This document shows, one piece after another, positions 28,952-38,304 of a stretch of DNA of 64,000 bases; positions within the stretch are counted from its first letter, which is position 1; each line of letters begins with the position of its first letter. The translations under genes and the position numbers were made by a program. The notes below the pieces were generated by a model. The model did not search any database, had not been told where the DNA came from, and saw only the letters and a list, made by a program, of their open reading frames with translations. Source of the stretch: Metabacillus endolithicus (lineage in GTDB: Bacteria; Bacillota; Bacilli; Bacillales; Bacillaceae); contig NZ_CP095550.1 of the NCBI RefSeq assembly GCF_023078335.1, positions 4,756,001 through 4,820,000 on the forward strand, given 5' to 3'.

Positions 28952-30069
28952 TGCTGATAATTATCATAAAATCGATTGGTTTTCTAAGCGAAACGGACAG
29001 TTTTTAAAAACTTACTTTGAGCCTTTAATAGAATACGAGATTTCCCGTTTTATTGAAAATGTTCATTCGGAAATTTATTTGTTAGAAGTAGATGACCTTC
29101 TTTTGCCGGTTTCTGTAACTGACAAACAGTATAAAGATTCATATGTTGCTTCACCTTACACTCATTATATTAGTTATGCAAAAGAAGAGTTATGGGAGCT
29201 AAAGAATAAGGAAACTTGAGGTGATCCTTCGCCCTGTTATCGAGATGATGGGGCAGTTTCTTCGAAAGAGTAACATGAATAAAGTTGTTATTGTTAATAA
29301 TTGGTTTTTATCAACAAATCTATTTGAATCAACTCTGTCTTTTAATCAAATACAGAGAATCACTGAATTTTTAGTGAAGAGGTTCCCTAAACACACTATC
29401 TTGTTTCGGTCGATTACAAAGGATCTACATGAAAATATGATGAAATCGTTTGATACAGTTGGATATAAAAGAATAATGTCACGCTCTATCTACCTATTTT
29501 ATCCTGAACAAAAACTAACGAAACAACAACTAAAAAACCTCTATCAAGATGAAAAACTGATCAAAAAACATCAGTATACAATTAGAGATGCAAGTATAGA
29601 AGATTGTGATGTTATATTGCTTTTGTATTCAGAATTATATATACAAAAGTATTCTACTAATAACCCTCAGTTTACAACAGAGTTCATACGTCATGCGTAT
29701 AAAAGTAAGTTATTAACCTTTAAAGTGGTTTGTAAAGGTGAGCAAATTGTCGGTGCTATAGGATTTTTCATCCAAGGAAAGGTGCTGACGACCCCGATTT
29801 TAGGCTATAACATGAAGATGGAGAAAAATACTGGGTTATACAGGGTTCTTTCATTTCTTATTACGAAAGAAATAATGAATAATCATTATATTGGGCATCG
29901 TAGTGCTGGGGCAGGAGAATTTAAAAGAAAGCGCGGTTCCACTCAACAGATTGAATATACATTTTTTTATCAAAAACATTTGCCTATGACGTATAAGTGG
30001 GGGTGGAATTTGCTCAAAAAGATAATGGATCTTGTTGTCGAACCATTAGCTAAGAAAAAACAATTTTAA
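28935..30069 (+). pseudogene. GNAT-like acyltransferase, frameshifted
   Basis: The C-terminal half (from about residue 190) reads like a GNAT domain: KVVCKGEQIVGAIGFFIQGK is the strand pair that usually holds acyl-CoA, and AGEFKRKRGSTQQIEYTFFY follows. The first 95 residues (MIQLYNADNYHKIDWFSKR...) stop at 29217. The rest continues in another frame; removing one A near 29211-29213 gives about 377 residues. It is the last gene of the overlapping operon and may transfer an acyl or aminoacyl group to finish the product (inference). AAGG lies nine bases before the ATG. Confidence 0.68.
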
Positions 30070-30164
30070 CCTGTTAAATAACGACTTGCTATAATTACCA
30101 TCGCTACTTGTAAGAGTTATTTGTTACTATTTTAAAAGAGTTTGCAAAAAAAGGAGTGAATACC

Positions 30165-31316
30165 TTGAAAAAGCAATATCTTTTACTGATAGTGGCTGTT
30201 ATCTTGTTTGCAGGAGGATTTTTTTCAGGCGTTCTCTTCTCGAATATAGAACATCAAAAGCTAACTAACGATCAGTCTAAACAAACTGAGAATTTATCTA
30301 AATCTACAAAACAACCGATTTCGAAAAAAATTCCAGAAATACAGGAATCCAAACCAAAAGTATTAATAGGCTATGTTCAAGATTTTAGAGATCCAGAAAC
30401 AATTGATTTTTCTTCACTAACGCACGTTGTATATTCCTTTGCCCATCCGACTAAAGATGGAAGTGTTTTATTGAATGGAGGAACGGAACCAACTAATTTA
30501 AAAAAGTTAGTAAAACGTGCACATAATCATAATACAAAGGTGTTACTAGCCGTTGGTGGCTGGTACCATATTGAAGGCGGCGAATCGTATGATTATTTTA
30601 AAACGGCCATTTCTTCGGAAACCTCTAGAACTAAATTAATAAATGAACTATTAGCTATAGTGGATAGAGAACAATTAGATGGAATAGACATCGATTTTGA
30701 GCATCCACGGTCACAAGAAGATGCCGACCAATTGTTAGAATTTACAAAGCAATTGAGCAATAAATTGCATCAAAAAAAGAAACAACTCACAATCGCTGTC
30801 TACTCAAAAATTCACAGTGTAGCAGGTACAGAAATTCAATCAGTTGTATTTCATCCTGAAATGTTTACCTACGTAGATTATGTTAACATTATGGCTTACG
30901 ATGGCCAATGGGACGGGGAGTACAATGCAGCGAATTTAGCTCCTTATTCATTTATAGAAAACATTGTGAACTATTGGGGAGCACTTTTTGACACTTATAA
31001 ATTACCACGTGAAAAACTGGTACTGGGTGTTCCTTATTATGCTCAACCTGAAGATCCATCAATTAAACAAATGTCCTTTGAAGCAATTATCGCCACTAAT
31101 CCTGAATTTGCTCATCAAGATAAAGCTCAAGTAAATGGAACAACATATTATTATAACGGCATTCCCACTATAGAGAAAAAGACCAAGCTTGCTATAGATG
31201 AGGAATTTGGAGGTATGATGATATGGGAGATGGGACATGATGCACCTGGTGATTATAGTTTAACAACAGCGATAGCAAAATTATTAGAAAATGAAAAATT
31301 ATTAGTAGGACAATAA
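30165..31316 (+). CDS. Membrane-anchored GH18 family glycosidase
   Basis: The 383-residue protein starts with an uncleaved membrane anchor (residues 5-27, LLLIVAVILFAGGFFSGVLF) and a Ser/Lys-rich linker. A glycoside hydrolase 18 barrel follows from about residue 65. The catalytic motif DGIDIDFE ends in the acid/base Glu, and MAYDGQW and MIWEMGHD are the later barrel strands. Substrates in the family include chitin and peptidoglycan glycans. I chose the TTG at 30165 because AAGGAG lies eight bases before it. It is monocistronic with a strong terminator. Confidence 0.9.
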   Translation: MKKQYLLLIVAVILFAGGFFSGVLFSNIEHQKLTNDQSKQTENLSKSTKQPISKKIPEIQESKPKVLIGYVQDFRDPETIDFSSLTHVVYSFAHPTKDGSVLLNGGTEPTNLKKLVKRAHNHNTKVLLAVGGWYHIEGGESYDYFKTAISSETSRTKLINELLAIVDREQLDGIDIDFEHPRSQEDADQLLEFTKQLSNKLHQKKKQLTIAVYSKIHSVAGTEIQSVVFHPEMFTYVDYVNIMAYDGQWDGEYNAANLAPYSFIENIVNYWGALFDTYKLPREKLVLGVPYYAQPEDPSIKQMSFEAIIATNPEFAHQDKAQVNGTTYYYNGIPTIEKKTKLAIDEEFGGMMIWEMGHDAPGDYSLTTAIAKLLENEKLLVGQ

Positions 31317-31325
31317 TAATATCTT

Positions 31326-31361
31326 AAACACGTTCATCAAAACAAGATGAACGTGTTTTTA
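31326..31361 (+). terminator. GH18 gene terminator
   Basis: AACACGTTCATC pairs with GATGAACGTGTT around a short loop, followed by T5. Confidence 0.88.
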
Positions 31362-31381
31362 CGTATTGGATAGGAAAAAAA

Positions 31382-31525
31382 TTATTGTTTCTCGTGATTT
31401 TTTGCTATTTCATCTTTTATACGTTCTTCTTCTTCTTGTACACAAATACGTGTAATTTGTTCAATTAACATATGATTAACATAGTCGCCTTCTTCAATAC
31501 AAGAGCTTTCTTTATCTTCCTTCAT
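31382..31525 (-). CDS. Small acidic hypothetical protein
   Basis: A 47-codon frame (MKEDKESSCIEEGDYVNHML start, Glu-rich helical end) with AAGGAG nine bases upstream of the ATG. Two cysteines lie at residues 9 and 28. I do not recognise it. The convincing ribosome site and its place between two terminators argue that it is expressed. Confidence 0.6.
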   Translation of the reverse strand: MKEDKESSCIEEGDYVNHMLIEQITRICVQEEEERIKDEIAKNHEKQ

Positions 31526-31641
31526 ATGTTAGAGCTCCTTTCTCCACAAAATAATATCGAAATATGATTCGGCATTGCCATTATAAAGCCGAGTTTTTCT
31601 TTTATCATTTGTATAAAAAAGAAGCTGTATTCAAAAAAACA

Positions 31642-31670
31642 AAAGACCTTGATTGGCTAAGGTCTTTTTA
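31642..31670. terminator. Terminator after the FbpA-like gene
   Basis: AAAGACCTT pairs with AAGGTCTTT around an 8-nt loop, with T-runs on both strands. Confidence 0.75.
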
Positions 31671-31688
31671 ATGTATAAACATATCTTA

Positions 31689-31856
31689 TTAACAGTAATG
31701 GTCCTCAGTGGTTTTGGAATAGAGGATATGCTCTAATTCTTTTTCAGACGCCTCATAAAACTGTCTTCCATCAGGCATTTTAAAAACATTTTGATTCAAA
31801 AGAGCAGAAATAATTTCCGCTTTAGTTGTAAAAGTATCTTTTATTGCTTCACACAT
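31689..31856 (-). CDS. FbpA-family (Fur-regulated basic protein A-like) small protein
   Basis: The 55-residue protein has the FbpA-type core IISALLNQNVFKMPDGRQFY followed by EASEKELEHIL. In B. subtilis FbpA is a small Fur-regulated protein linked to the iron-sparing response with the sRNA FsrA. GAGGTG lies six bases before the ATG at 31856. Upstream I see a perfect CcpA site rather than a clear Fur box, so this copy may answer to carbon supply instead. Short family, moderate certainty. Confidence 0.72.
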   Translation of the reverse strand: MCEAIKDTFTTKAEIISALLNQNVFKMPDGRQFYEASEKELEHILYSKTTEDHYC

Positions 31857-31873
31857 ACATATCACCTCAAAAA

Positions 31874-31889
31874 TTGAAAGCGTTTACAA
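31874..31889 (-). promoter_or_regulatory. Perfect cre (CcpA) site
   Basis: TTGAAAGCGTTTACAA matches the catabolite-responsive element consensus fully. It lies 18 bp upstream of the FbpA-like start on the minus strand and about 185 bp before the chemoreceptor gene on the plus strand. Position close to the start codon suggests repression. Confidence 0.8.
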
Positions 31890-32073
31890 ATTAATATTAA
31901 AGAAAAATTCAGGAAATGTCAACCAAATTTATAGGTAGTTTATTAATTATTTTAATTCAAATTTGTATTAATATCTTTTAAAACCTGACGATATAACAGA
32001 AGTGAACTGTATAAATACAAATAAGAAATTAAAAAATCAAATAACATCTTTGTAATAGCAGAGGAGTGTTTTA

Positions 32074-34057
32074 ATGAAAAATAAGTTTACCTTTAAAACA
32101 ATAAAATCAAAGCTGTCCGTTACATTAATCCTGGTTTCAATAATACCATTATTAATAATGAGTTCATTACTTTATTTTATAACAAATCATGCTTTTTCAA
32201 CTATTATGAATAACAATCAAGTTTCAACAAAGGAATCTATATCCAATCAGTTACAAAACGTCTCAGAAGAGTTATTAAAATTAACAACACTTTATGCAAA
32301 TAATCAAGAATTAATTGAAGCTTATTATTCAGGAGACCGTGAAAGTTTAGCAGAAGTTGTTGCTCCAATCTATAAGAGAATACAAGATGAGCATTTAGTT
32401 GACGTATTTGAATTAGGAAGTGTAGATGGTACAGTTTTTTATAGAGGTCATAATCCTGAAAAGTTTGGTGATGATAAAAGCGATAAAACGGCTATTCAAG
32501 AAGGATTAGAAGGAAAGACTTCAACGGGTTTTGAATTTGGTAGTAGTGGCTTAGCCGTCCGTGCGTTTGTTCCTATTGTACATAACAATCAGATTATAGG
32601 GACATTGCAAACTGGGCTTGGATAGTCAGGTTATTGAATCAATTACCGAGTCAGTAAAAGGTGTGCAGCTAACGATTATGAATGTAGAAGGAGAAATATT
32701 AGTAGGCTCAAATAGAAATGCAATAGGGACAACGTTCCAGGATAATTCAGTTATAAAACAAGTTACTGCTGGAAGAGAAATATCAAAAGAAAATAAACAG
32801 TCCGTTGATTTGTACATGCCTTTATATGATCCTACGAAAACAGAAGTAATTGGCATTATAAATTTAAGGCAGGACGTAGCTATATTAAATAAAGTTCAAA
32901 ATCAAATTCTTATGTATCTACTTCTTATTAGTGTCGGAACTTCTGTAATTGTTATTATCATTGCTTTATTGATGAGCAGAGGGTTTTCCAGACCATTACA
33001 GCAAGTAAATATGATTATGGATGAGATATCAAATGGAAATCTTACAAATGAAATTACTAGAAAAGAACGAAATGATGAATTTGGAAAGCTAATCAATTCC
33101 GTTCTTGATACTCAATTAAAACTTAGGACTATGATTGAAAACATATTAGCTGTATCTTCTGCTGTTAAAAAGCAGTCAACAATAATGAAGGATTCCTGTG
33201 ATGAGGTTAATTTGGCAAGTCAGCAAGTTGCTTTAACAATGCAAGAGCTTTCAAGTGGGTCAGAGTCACAAGCAACATCAACTACAAGCTTATCTCAACA
33301 AATTGAAGCTCTTTCACAACGGATCTATGAGGCCAATGTTGATGGAGATCTTATTAAAGAATCTACAGTACACGTGAAGAGTCTAACTAATAAAGGTTAT
33401 GAGCTAATGATTGAATCTATAGATCAAATGAACATGATTAATAAGATTGTTAACGATTCTGTACAAAAAGTTGAAGGATTAGATAGACAAACAAATGAGA
33501 TTTCTAATTTGATAAACGTGATTCAAGAGATAGCCAACCAGACTAACCTATTGGCATTAAACGCTGCAATCGAAGCAGCAAGAGCAGGGGAGAGCGGGAA
33601 AGGATTTGCAGTTGTAGCTGATGAAGTTCGAAAATTATCACAGCAAGTATCGCAGTCCATTTCTGGTATTACCACTATAACCAATAACATTCAATCAGAG
33701 TCGAGTAAAGTTGTTACATCCCTAATGACCGGATATGAACAAGTAGTTGAAGGAACAAATCAAATTAAAGAAACCGGAGATAAATTTGAACAGATCAATG
33801 CGTCTGTTAACGATATGGTTAACAAAATTCAAGCCATTACTCTAAATCTAAATGAAATAAAAGAAAGCAGTAGTGAAATCAATCATGCCATTGAACATAT
33901 TGCTTCAATTTCAGAGGAAGCTGCTGCCGGAATTGAACAAACATCAGCTTCAGCAGTTGAAACAACAACTTCAATGGATCATATTTCCTCTCAAGCAGAT
34001 GGAATTGAAGAACAAGCTGAAAAGCTAGAACTGTTAATTAGGAAGTTTAAAATGTGA
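32074..34057 (+). pseudogene. Methyl-accepting chemotaxis protein, frameshifted
   Basis: A 660-residue transmembrane chemoreceptor. TM1 spans about residues 18-40. A Cache-like extracellular sensor follows (to about 275), then TM2 ([20 protein letters not shown]), HAMP, and the cytoplasmic coiled coil. The coil has the invariant hairpin tip [20 protein letters not shown] near residues 480-520. The frame breaks at 32622; removing one T (GLG-stop to GLDSQVIES) restores it. It should signal to CheA. GAGGAG precedes the ATG. The ligand is unknown. Confidence 0.88.
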
Positions 34058-34124
34058 TAAAAAAGCGCTAACTTGATTCTTGAGAGCTTGACAATCCCAG
34101 TTTTTAAAATTTGTCTACAGTCTG

Positions 34125-34153
34125 AAGTCCTCATTTATTGAGGACTTTTTTAT
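34125..34153 (+). terminator. Chemoreceptor gene terminator
   Basis: AAGTCCTCA (34125-34133) pairs with TGAGGACTT (34139-34147) and is followed by T-rich sequence. Confidence 0.88.
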
Positions 34154-34169
34154 AAATATATAGATATTC

Positions 34170-34934
34170 TTAAAACCAGTGCTTTGCCTTTTTTATAAAA
34201 ATAAATGAAAGAAAAGCAATAACAGCTAAATATGCTTCAATAATCCATAATTGAGTTAAATGACCTGTTTGGTAAAAGACAGCTGGGAAATCTACTGCGG
34301 CATGTATGAATATGGCAAGCACAACATATGAAAATTTCTTTTTTAAGACGGCGTACAAAACGAGTATAGAAAGGGCAATTTGTAAGAATACCACAAACAA
34401 ACGTTCTATTATGATATAAAAAGAATCTAACACACTATGGTCCAATACACTGTTACGTAATAGTTCCATTTGGTGACTATTCATTTGACTTCCGATTGTT
34501 GCTTCAAATGTTCCAGCATTCATCATAAAAGCAAAAATAATTAAAGGAACAACTGTCAATAAATTAAGAATAACTGCTTCTATTCCTCCCCAGCCTATAC
34601 CAAACGAAACACCATCTTTATATGATCTATATTTCTTTAATATCCATGTAAACAAAAGAAACCTTCCAAGCTCTTCGAAAACACCTGCAGCCATTCCACC
34701 GTATAGACCAAAGAGCCATGGGTGATCTGCATAATTTGGAAATGAAGTAATGACAACAAGATGAAGGAGCTTTTCTAATACTTGTGTTATGACAAAAAAT
34801 CCAACTCCACCAATAATGATAGGTTTTACAGAGATTCCAATTTTGTTTCTGAAAAAAAGAATGAGTCCTACAAAAAGAATAAAGGAAAATATTACAGGAA
34901 AGAACATAGATATAATTGTTAAATTACTAATCAT
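34170..34934 (-). CDS. YhfC-family intramembrane metalloprotease-like protein
   Basis: A 254-residue protein with about seven membrane helices and the YhfC signatures GVFEELGRF (Glu-Glu-x-x-Arg) and FIHAAVDFPAV, which are like the CPBP protease motifs. The substrate is unknown. AAGGAG precedes the ATG. The short AT-rich region upstream holds a Fur-like sequence, so iron control is possible. Confidence 0.85.
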   Translation of the reverse strand: MISNLTIISMFFPVIFSFILFVGLILFFRNKIGISVKPIIIGGVGFFVITQVLEKLLHLVVITSFPNYADHPWLFGLYGGMAAGVFEELGRFLLFTWILKKYRSYKDGVSFGIGWGGIEAVILNLLTVVPLIIFAFMMNAGTFEATIGSQMNSHQMELLRNSVLDHSVLDSFYIIIERLFVVFLQIALSILVLYAVLKKKFSYVVLAIFIHAAVDFPAVFYQTGHLTQLWIIEAYLAVIAFLSFIFIKKAKHWF

Positions 34935-34986
34935 TCAAAACACTCCTTTTATTATTAAAAATGATAATGGTTGTTTTTTTTAAAAA

Positions 34987-35005
34987 AAGTATTATTATCA
35001 TTATT
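34987..35005 (-). promoter_or_regulatory. Possible Fur box upstream of the YhfC-like gene
   Basis: The 19 bases match the Fur consensus GATAATGATAATCATTATC at about 14 positions on the minus strand. The region is very AT-rich, so chance similarity is possible. Confidence 0.3.
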
Positions 35006-35028
35006 AATAATAATAACGTAATGTAAGA

Positions 35029-35925
35029 ATGTCAATCCTTTTAGTAAAATTTATTAAAAGGTTCTTCTTTAACTTAATATTTAGAATGATTTTAGGAAAA
35101 TTAATAATAAAAGGACCTAAAGAAAGGGTGAGAATCATTAGGTTTTACATAACATTTTCGATAGTAGGTTTAAGCCTATTTTTTATTGTCATAAGTATTA
35201 TCAAGGGCCATGAAACATTTGCAACTATGAACTTGGATGATGAAGAAAAAATTCACATTTATCTTGTAGGAGATTCAACTGTTTCAACATATAAAAAGAG
35301 TTTGTCACCTAGAATGGGGTGGGGCCAGGTTTTAGATGAAATGTTTAATGAGAAGGTTATGATTCATAACGAAGCAGTATCTAAAAGAAGCTCTAAGAGT
35401 TTTTACAATGAGGGAAGATTAACAAAAATCGTTAGCCACATACAACAAGGTGATTATCTCTTTATTCAATTCGGACATAACGATGAAAAAGTAAATGATC
35501 CAAATCGATACACTGAACCATTTACAACTTATAAGAAATACTTAAAAAAATATATTATAGCCGCAAGGTCAAAAGGTGCTTTCCCAGTACTAATAACTCC
35601 GGTTGAGCGTAGGGAATTTTCAACAAATGGACATATAGTTCATACACATGGTGATTACCCAAAAGCAATGAAACAATTAGCTAAGGAAGAAAATGTACCA
35701 TTAATTGACTTAACATCAAAAAGTAATCGGCTTTTTAGTAAACTCGGAGCTAACAAAACGAAAGAACTCTTTTTATGGCTCCCTCCAAATAAAAACCCAC
35801 ATTTCCCTGAGGGAAAAAAAGATAACACACATTTACAGGAACGAGGTGCTTATATTGTAGCATCTTTAGTAATTGATGGAATAAAAGAACTAAATTTACC
35901 TATTAAAGAACACATAGTGAATTAA
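35029..35925 (+). CDS. SGNH-hydrolase (rhamnogalacturonan acetylesterase-like)
   Basis: After an N-terminal membrane anchor (about residues 41-62, FYITFSIVGLSLFFIVISII) comes an SGNH esterase. Catalytic Ser is in VGDSTVS, the oxyanion Gly/Asn in FGHNDEK, and the Asp-His pair in KDNTHLQERGA. It resembles YesT/YesY-type esterases that deacetylate pectic polymers. As a membrane-anchored protein it would act outside the cell. The start is uncertain: no clear ribosome site precedes the ATG at 35029, and internal starts at 35083 or the GTG near 35128 are possible. Confidence 0.82.
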   Translation: MSILLVKFIKRFFFNLIFRMILGKLIIKGPKERVRIIRFYITFSIVGLSLFFIVISIIKGHETFATMNLDDEEKIHIYLVGDSTVSTYKKSLSPRMGWGQVLDEMFNEKVMIHNEAVSKRSSKSFYNEGRLTKIVSHIQQGDYLFIQFGHNDEKVNDPNRYTEPFTTYKKYLKKYIIAARSKGAFPVLITPVERREFSTNGHIVHTHGDYPKAMKQLAKEENVPLIDLTSKSNRLFSKLGANKTKELFLWLPPNKNPHFPEGKKDNTHLQERGAYIVASLVIDGIKELNLPIKEHIVN

Positions 35926-35933
35926 GAAAAAAA

Positions 35934-35971
35934 GGTACTGTTTAGAATTTATATTCTAACAGTACTTTTTT
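35934..35971 (+). terminator. Esterase gene terminator
   Basis: A long stem (GTACTGTT-AGAAT with its complement, one bulge) is followed by T6. Confidence 0.85.
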
Positions 35972-36118
35972 CAATTATAGGATAGATAAAGAGATAATGA
36001 TCATATTCCTTTTCATTTTCTATAGGAAAACTTAACTAACAAAGAAAATCGTTAATAAAATCTCACATTGGGAAAGGAATATTTAAATAAAAAAAGAAAT
36101 ACATATATACGGGTTTGG

Positions 36119-36134
36119 TTGAAAGCGTTTACTT
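36119..36134 (+). promoter_or_regulatory. cre (CcpA) site before the acyl-CoA synthetase
   Basis: TTGAAAGCGTTTACTT differs from the cre consensus only at the 3' edge. It lies 25 bp upstream of the start codon, a location typical of catabolite repression. Confidence 0.7.
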
Positions 36135-36158
36135 ATATGAAGTGGAGGGATGTAGTAT

Positions 36159-37718
36159 ATGTATCTAACAATTGGAAAGCTTTTTGAACAAACTGTTTCA
36201 AAGTTTCCTAATAAAGAAGCAATTGTGGATTGCTCACGAAATATTCGTTTTACATTTGAACAGTGGAATGAAGAAGTAAATAAACTTGCTAATGCTCTGT
36301 TATCTTTAGGGGTACGAAAAGGAGATCGAATTTCTACTTATTTGTTTAACAGCTATGAATTAGGTACAGTTTATTTTGCTGCTGCAAAGATTGGTGCCAT
36401 TATTAATCCAATTAATTTTAGGTTAAAAGCAGAGGAGGTTTCATACATCCTTTTAGATGCAGCTCCAAAGGTTGTATTATTTGAACAAGCTCTTGAAGAA
36501 TCCGTCACGAAAATTCACAAACGATTTCCCTCTATATCTTTTATTCATATTGATGAATCTGTTCCTAGTTATGCTTCTTCTTTTCAAAACATCATAAAAA
36601 ATTCTCCATCAAATCATCCAGACATCTTTGTTGAAGAAAATGATACGTATGCCATTATGTATACCAGTGGAACGACAGGACGCCCAAAAGGTGTTATGCA
36701 TCGACATCGTGATATGATAGAACAAAGTTTAATTTGTATAAATGCACTATCCATTACTTCTAAAGATGTGGGTCTTGTTACAGCTCCAATGTTTCATTGT
36801 GCAGAGCTTCATTGCAGCTTTTTACCCCGTGTACATGCTGGTGCAACAAACGTTATTATCCATCATTTTGATGCAAAAAGAGTCTTAAAAACAATTGAAG
36901 CAGAAGGGGTTACAATGCTGTTTGCAGCTCCTACAATGTGGAATATGCTTCTTCAAGAAGATATTGGACAATATAAATTATCTTCACTCGAGGTTGGATT
37001 ATATGGTGCAGCACCAATGGCCCCAGCTTTAGTAAAGGCTTGTAAACAAAGTTTAGGAATTGAACTTGTTCAAGCATATGGCATGACAGAGATGGGACCA
37101 GCAATTGCGTTCTTAGATAGAGATGAGCAATTATCTAAAGCTGGCTCGGCTGGTAGGGCTTGTTTTAATCATGAAATACGAATTGTAAAACCAAGTGAAG
37201 AAGGCCCATCAGATCCAGATAACATCCTTCCAGTAGGTGAGGTCGGTGAAATTATCGTAAAAGGTCCATGTATGATGATAGGATATTTTAACAAAGAGGA
37301 AGAAACAGAAAAGGCAATGTATAAAGGGTGGTATCATTCCGGAGACCTTGGGTATTTAGATGAAGATGGTTATTTATTTGTGGCTGACCGAGTTGATGAC
37401 ATGATCATAAGTGGTGGCGAAAATGTATATCCCCGTGAAGTGGAGGACGCTTTGTATGAACATGAGGGGATTTTGGATGTTGCTGTTTTAGGAGAACCTG
37501 ATGAGTTATGGGGAGAAAGAGTAATTGCAGTTATGGTCAAAAAGAATGAAACAGTAACAGCTGAACAACTTGATCAATTTTTAAAAAGCTCAAATAAACT
37601 TGCTCCCTATAAACGACCAAAAAGATATGTGTTTGTTTCTGAATTACCACGGAATGCAAGTGGGAAAATTCAAAAGTTTTTATTAAGGAAATCATTATCA
37701 CAAAATAAAGTGAAGTAA
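36159..37718 (+). CDS. Long-chain fatty-acid--CoA ligase-like AMP-binding enzyme
   Basis: A 519-residue acyl-CoA synthetase that activates fatty or related acids to CoA thioesters. The ANL-family motifs are complete: YTSGTTGRPKG (A3) near residue 168, YGMTEMGP (A5), WYHSGDLG (A7), DRVDDMIISGGENVYP (A8) and a terminal PRNASGKIQKF containing the catalytic Lys. GGAGGG precedes the ATG. A CcpA site overlaps the leader, fitting repression by sugars. It ends at a strong terminator. Chain-length preference cannot be read from sequence. Confidence 0.93.
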   Translation: MYLTIGKLFEQTVSKFPNKEAIVDCSRNIRFTFEQWNEEVNKLANALLSLGVRKGDRISTYLFNSYELGTVYFAAAKIGAIINPINFRLKAEEVSYILLDAAPKVVLFEQALEESVTKIHKRFPSISFIHIDESVPSYASSFQNIIKNSPSNHPDIFVEENDTYAIMYTSGTTGRPKGVMHRHRDMIEQSLICINALSITSKDVGLVTAPMFHCAELHCSFLPRVHAGATNVIIHHFDAKRVLKTIEAEGVTMLFAAPTMWNMLLQEDIGQYKLSSLEVGLYGAAPMAPALVKACKQSLGIELVQAYGMTEMGPAIAFLDRDEQLSKAGSAGRACFNHEIRIVKPSEEGPSDPDNILPVGEVGEIIVKGPCMMIGYFNKEEETEKAMYKGWYHSGDLGYLDEDGYLFVADRVDDMIISGGENVYPREVEDALYEHEGILDVAVLGEPDELWGERVIAVMVKKNETVTAEQLDQFLKSSNKLAPYKRPKRYVFVSELPRNASGKIQKFLLRKSLSQNKVK

Positions 37719-37727
37719 GTAGAAATT

Positions 37728-37757
37728 AGAGCCTTTCTGACGGAAGGCTCTAATATT
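37728..37757 (+). terminator. Acyl-CoA synthetase gene terminator
   Basis: AGAGCCTTTC pairs with GGAAGGCTCT (short loop), then T-rich sequence. Confidence 0.85.
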
Positions 37758-37775
37758 ATTTTAACAAGATGATAG

Positions 37776-38093
37776 TTAAAAGAGGGAAGGTATGATAGTG
37801 GATTGTGGGTTAAGTATTATATTACTTTTTTTCTTGAAAGCTTTTTCCGAAACATTTTTGAATACTTTAGAAGATGTATCAACGGTATTACCGATAACAT
37901 TGTTTCCTGTATCTGAGATTTTTTTGACTATTTTACCTGAAGAATCAACAGTCTTTCCGACAAGACCGCCCTCACCTGAAATCGACTTAACAATTTTTCC
38001 AGATGTGTCCACAGTATGATGAACAAATTCATTAGCTTCCTTTGAAATTCCTTTAATCAATCCATCATTTCTTTCATTGTTGTTATTTGTCAC
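37776..38093 (-). CDS. Small repeat protein with 22-residue repeats
   Basis: The 105-residue frame starts at GTG 38093 behind GGGAGG. Residues 28-84 are nearly three copies of a 22-residue unit beginning VDTSGKIVKSISG, VDSSGKIVKKISD and VDTSSKVFKNVSE, which look like amphipathic strands or helices rich in Lys and Ser. The ends are polar (MTNNNNERND...). I do not recognise a family. A spore or surface role is possible but unsupported. The opposite-strand frame lacks a ribosome site. Confidence 0.7.
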   Translation of the reverse strand: MTNNNNERNDGLIKGISKEANEFVHHTVDTSGKIVKSISGEGGLVGKTVDSSGKIVKKISDTGNNVIGNTVDTSSKVFKNVSEKAFKKKSNIILNPQSTIIPSLF

Positions 38094-38304
38094 TTTTCAC
38101 ATTCCTCCCTTTGTTAAAAAGACTACTGTAAAGGGTATGTTAGGAAAGAAGATATATGAAAAAAAGTTTATAACTTTGTCATTTCAAAAATAAGTGTAAA
38201 ATTCAGTGGAAATAACATAATTCAAAACCAAATGAAAAAAGATAATGAGTATGATATAGTTAGAAAGCTATTTTTGATAAGATGAAAAGAAAAGAGACGT
38301 GATT

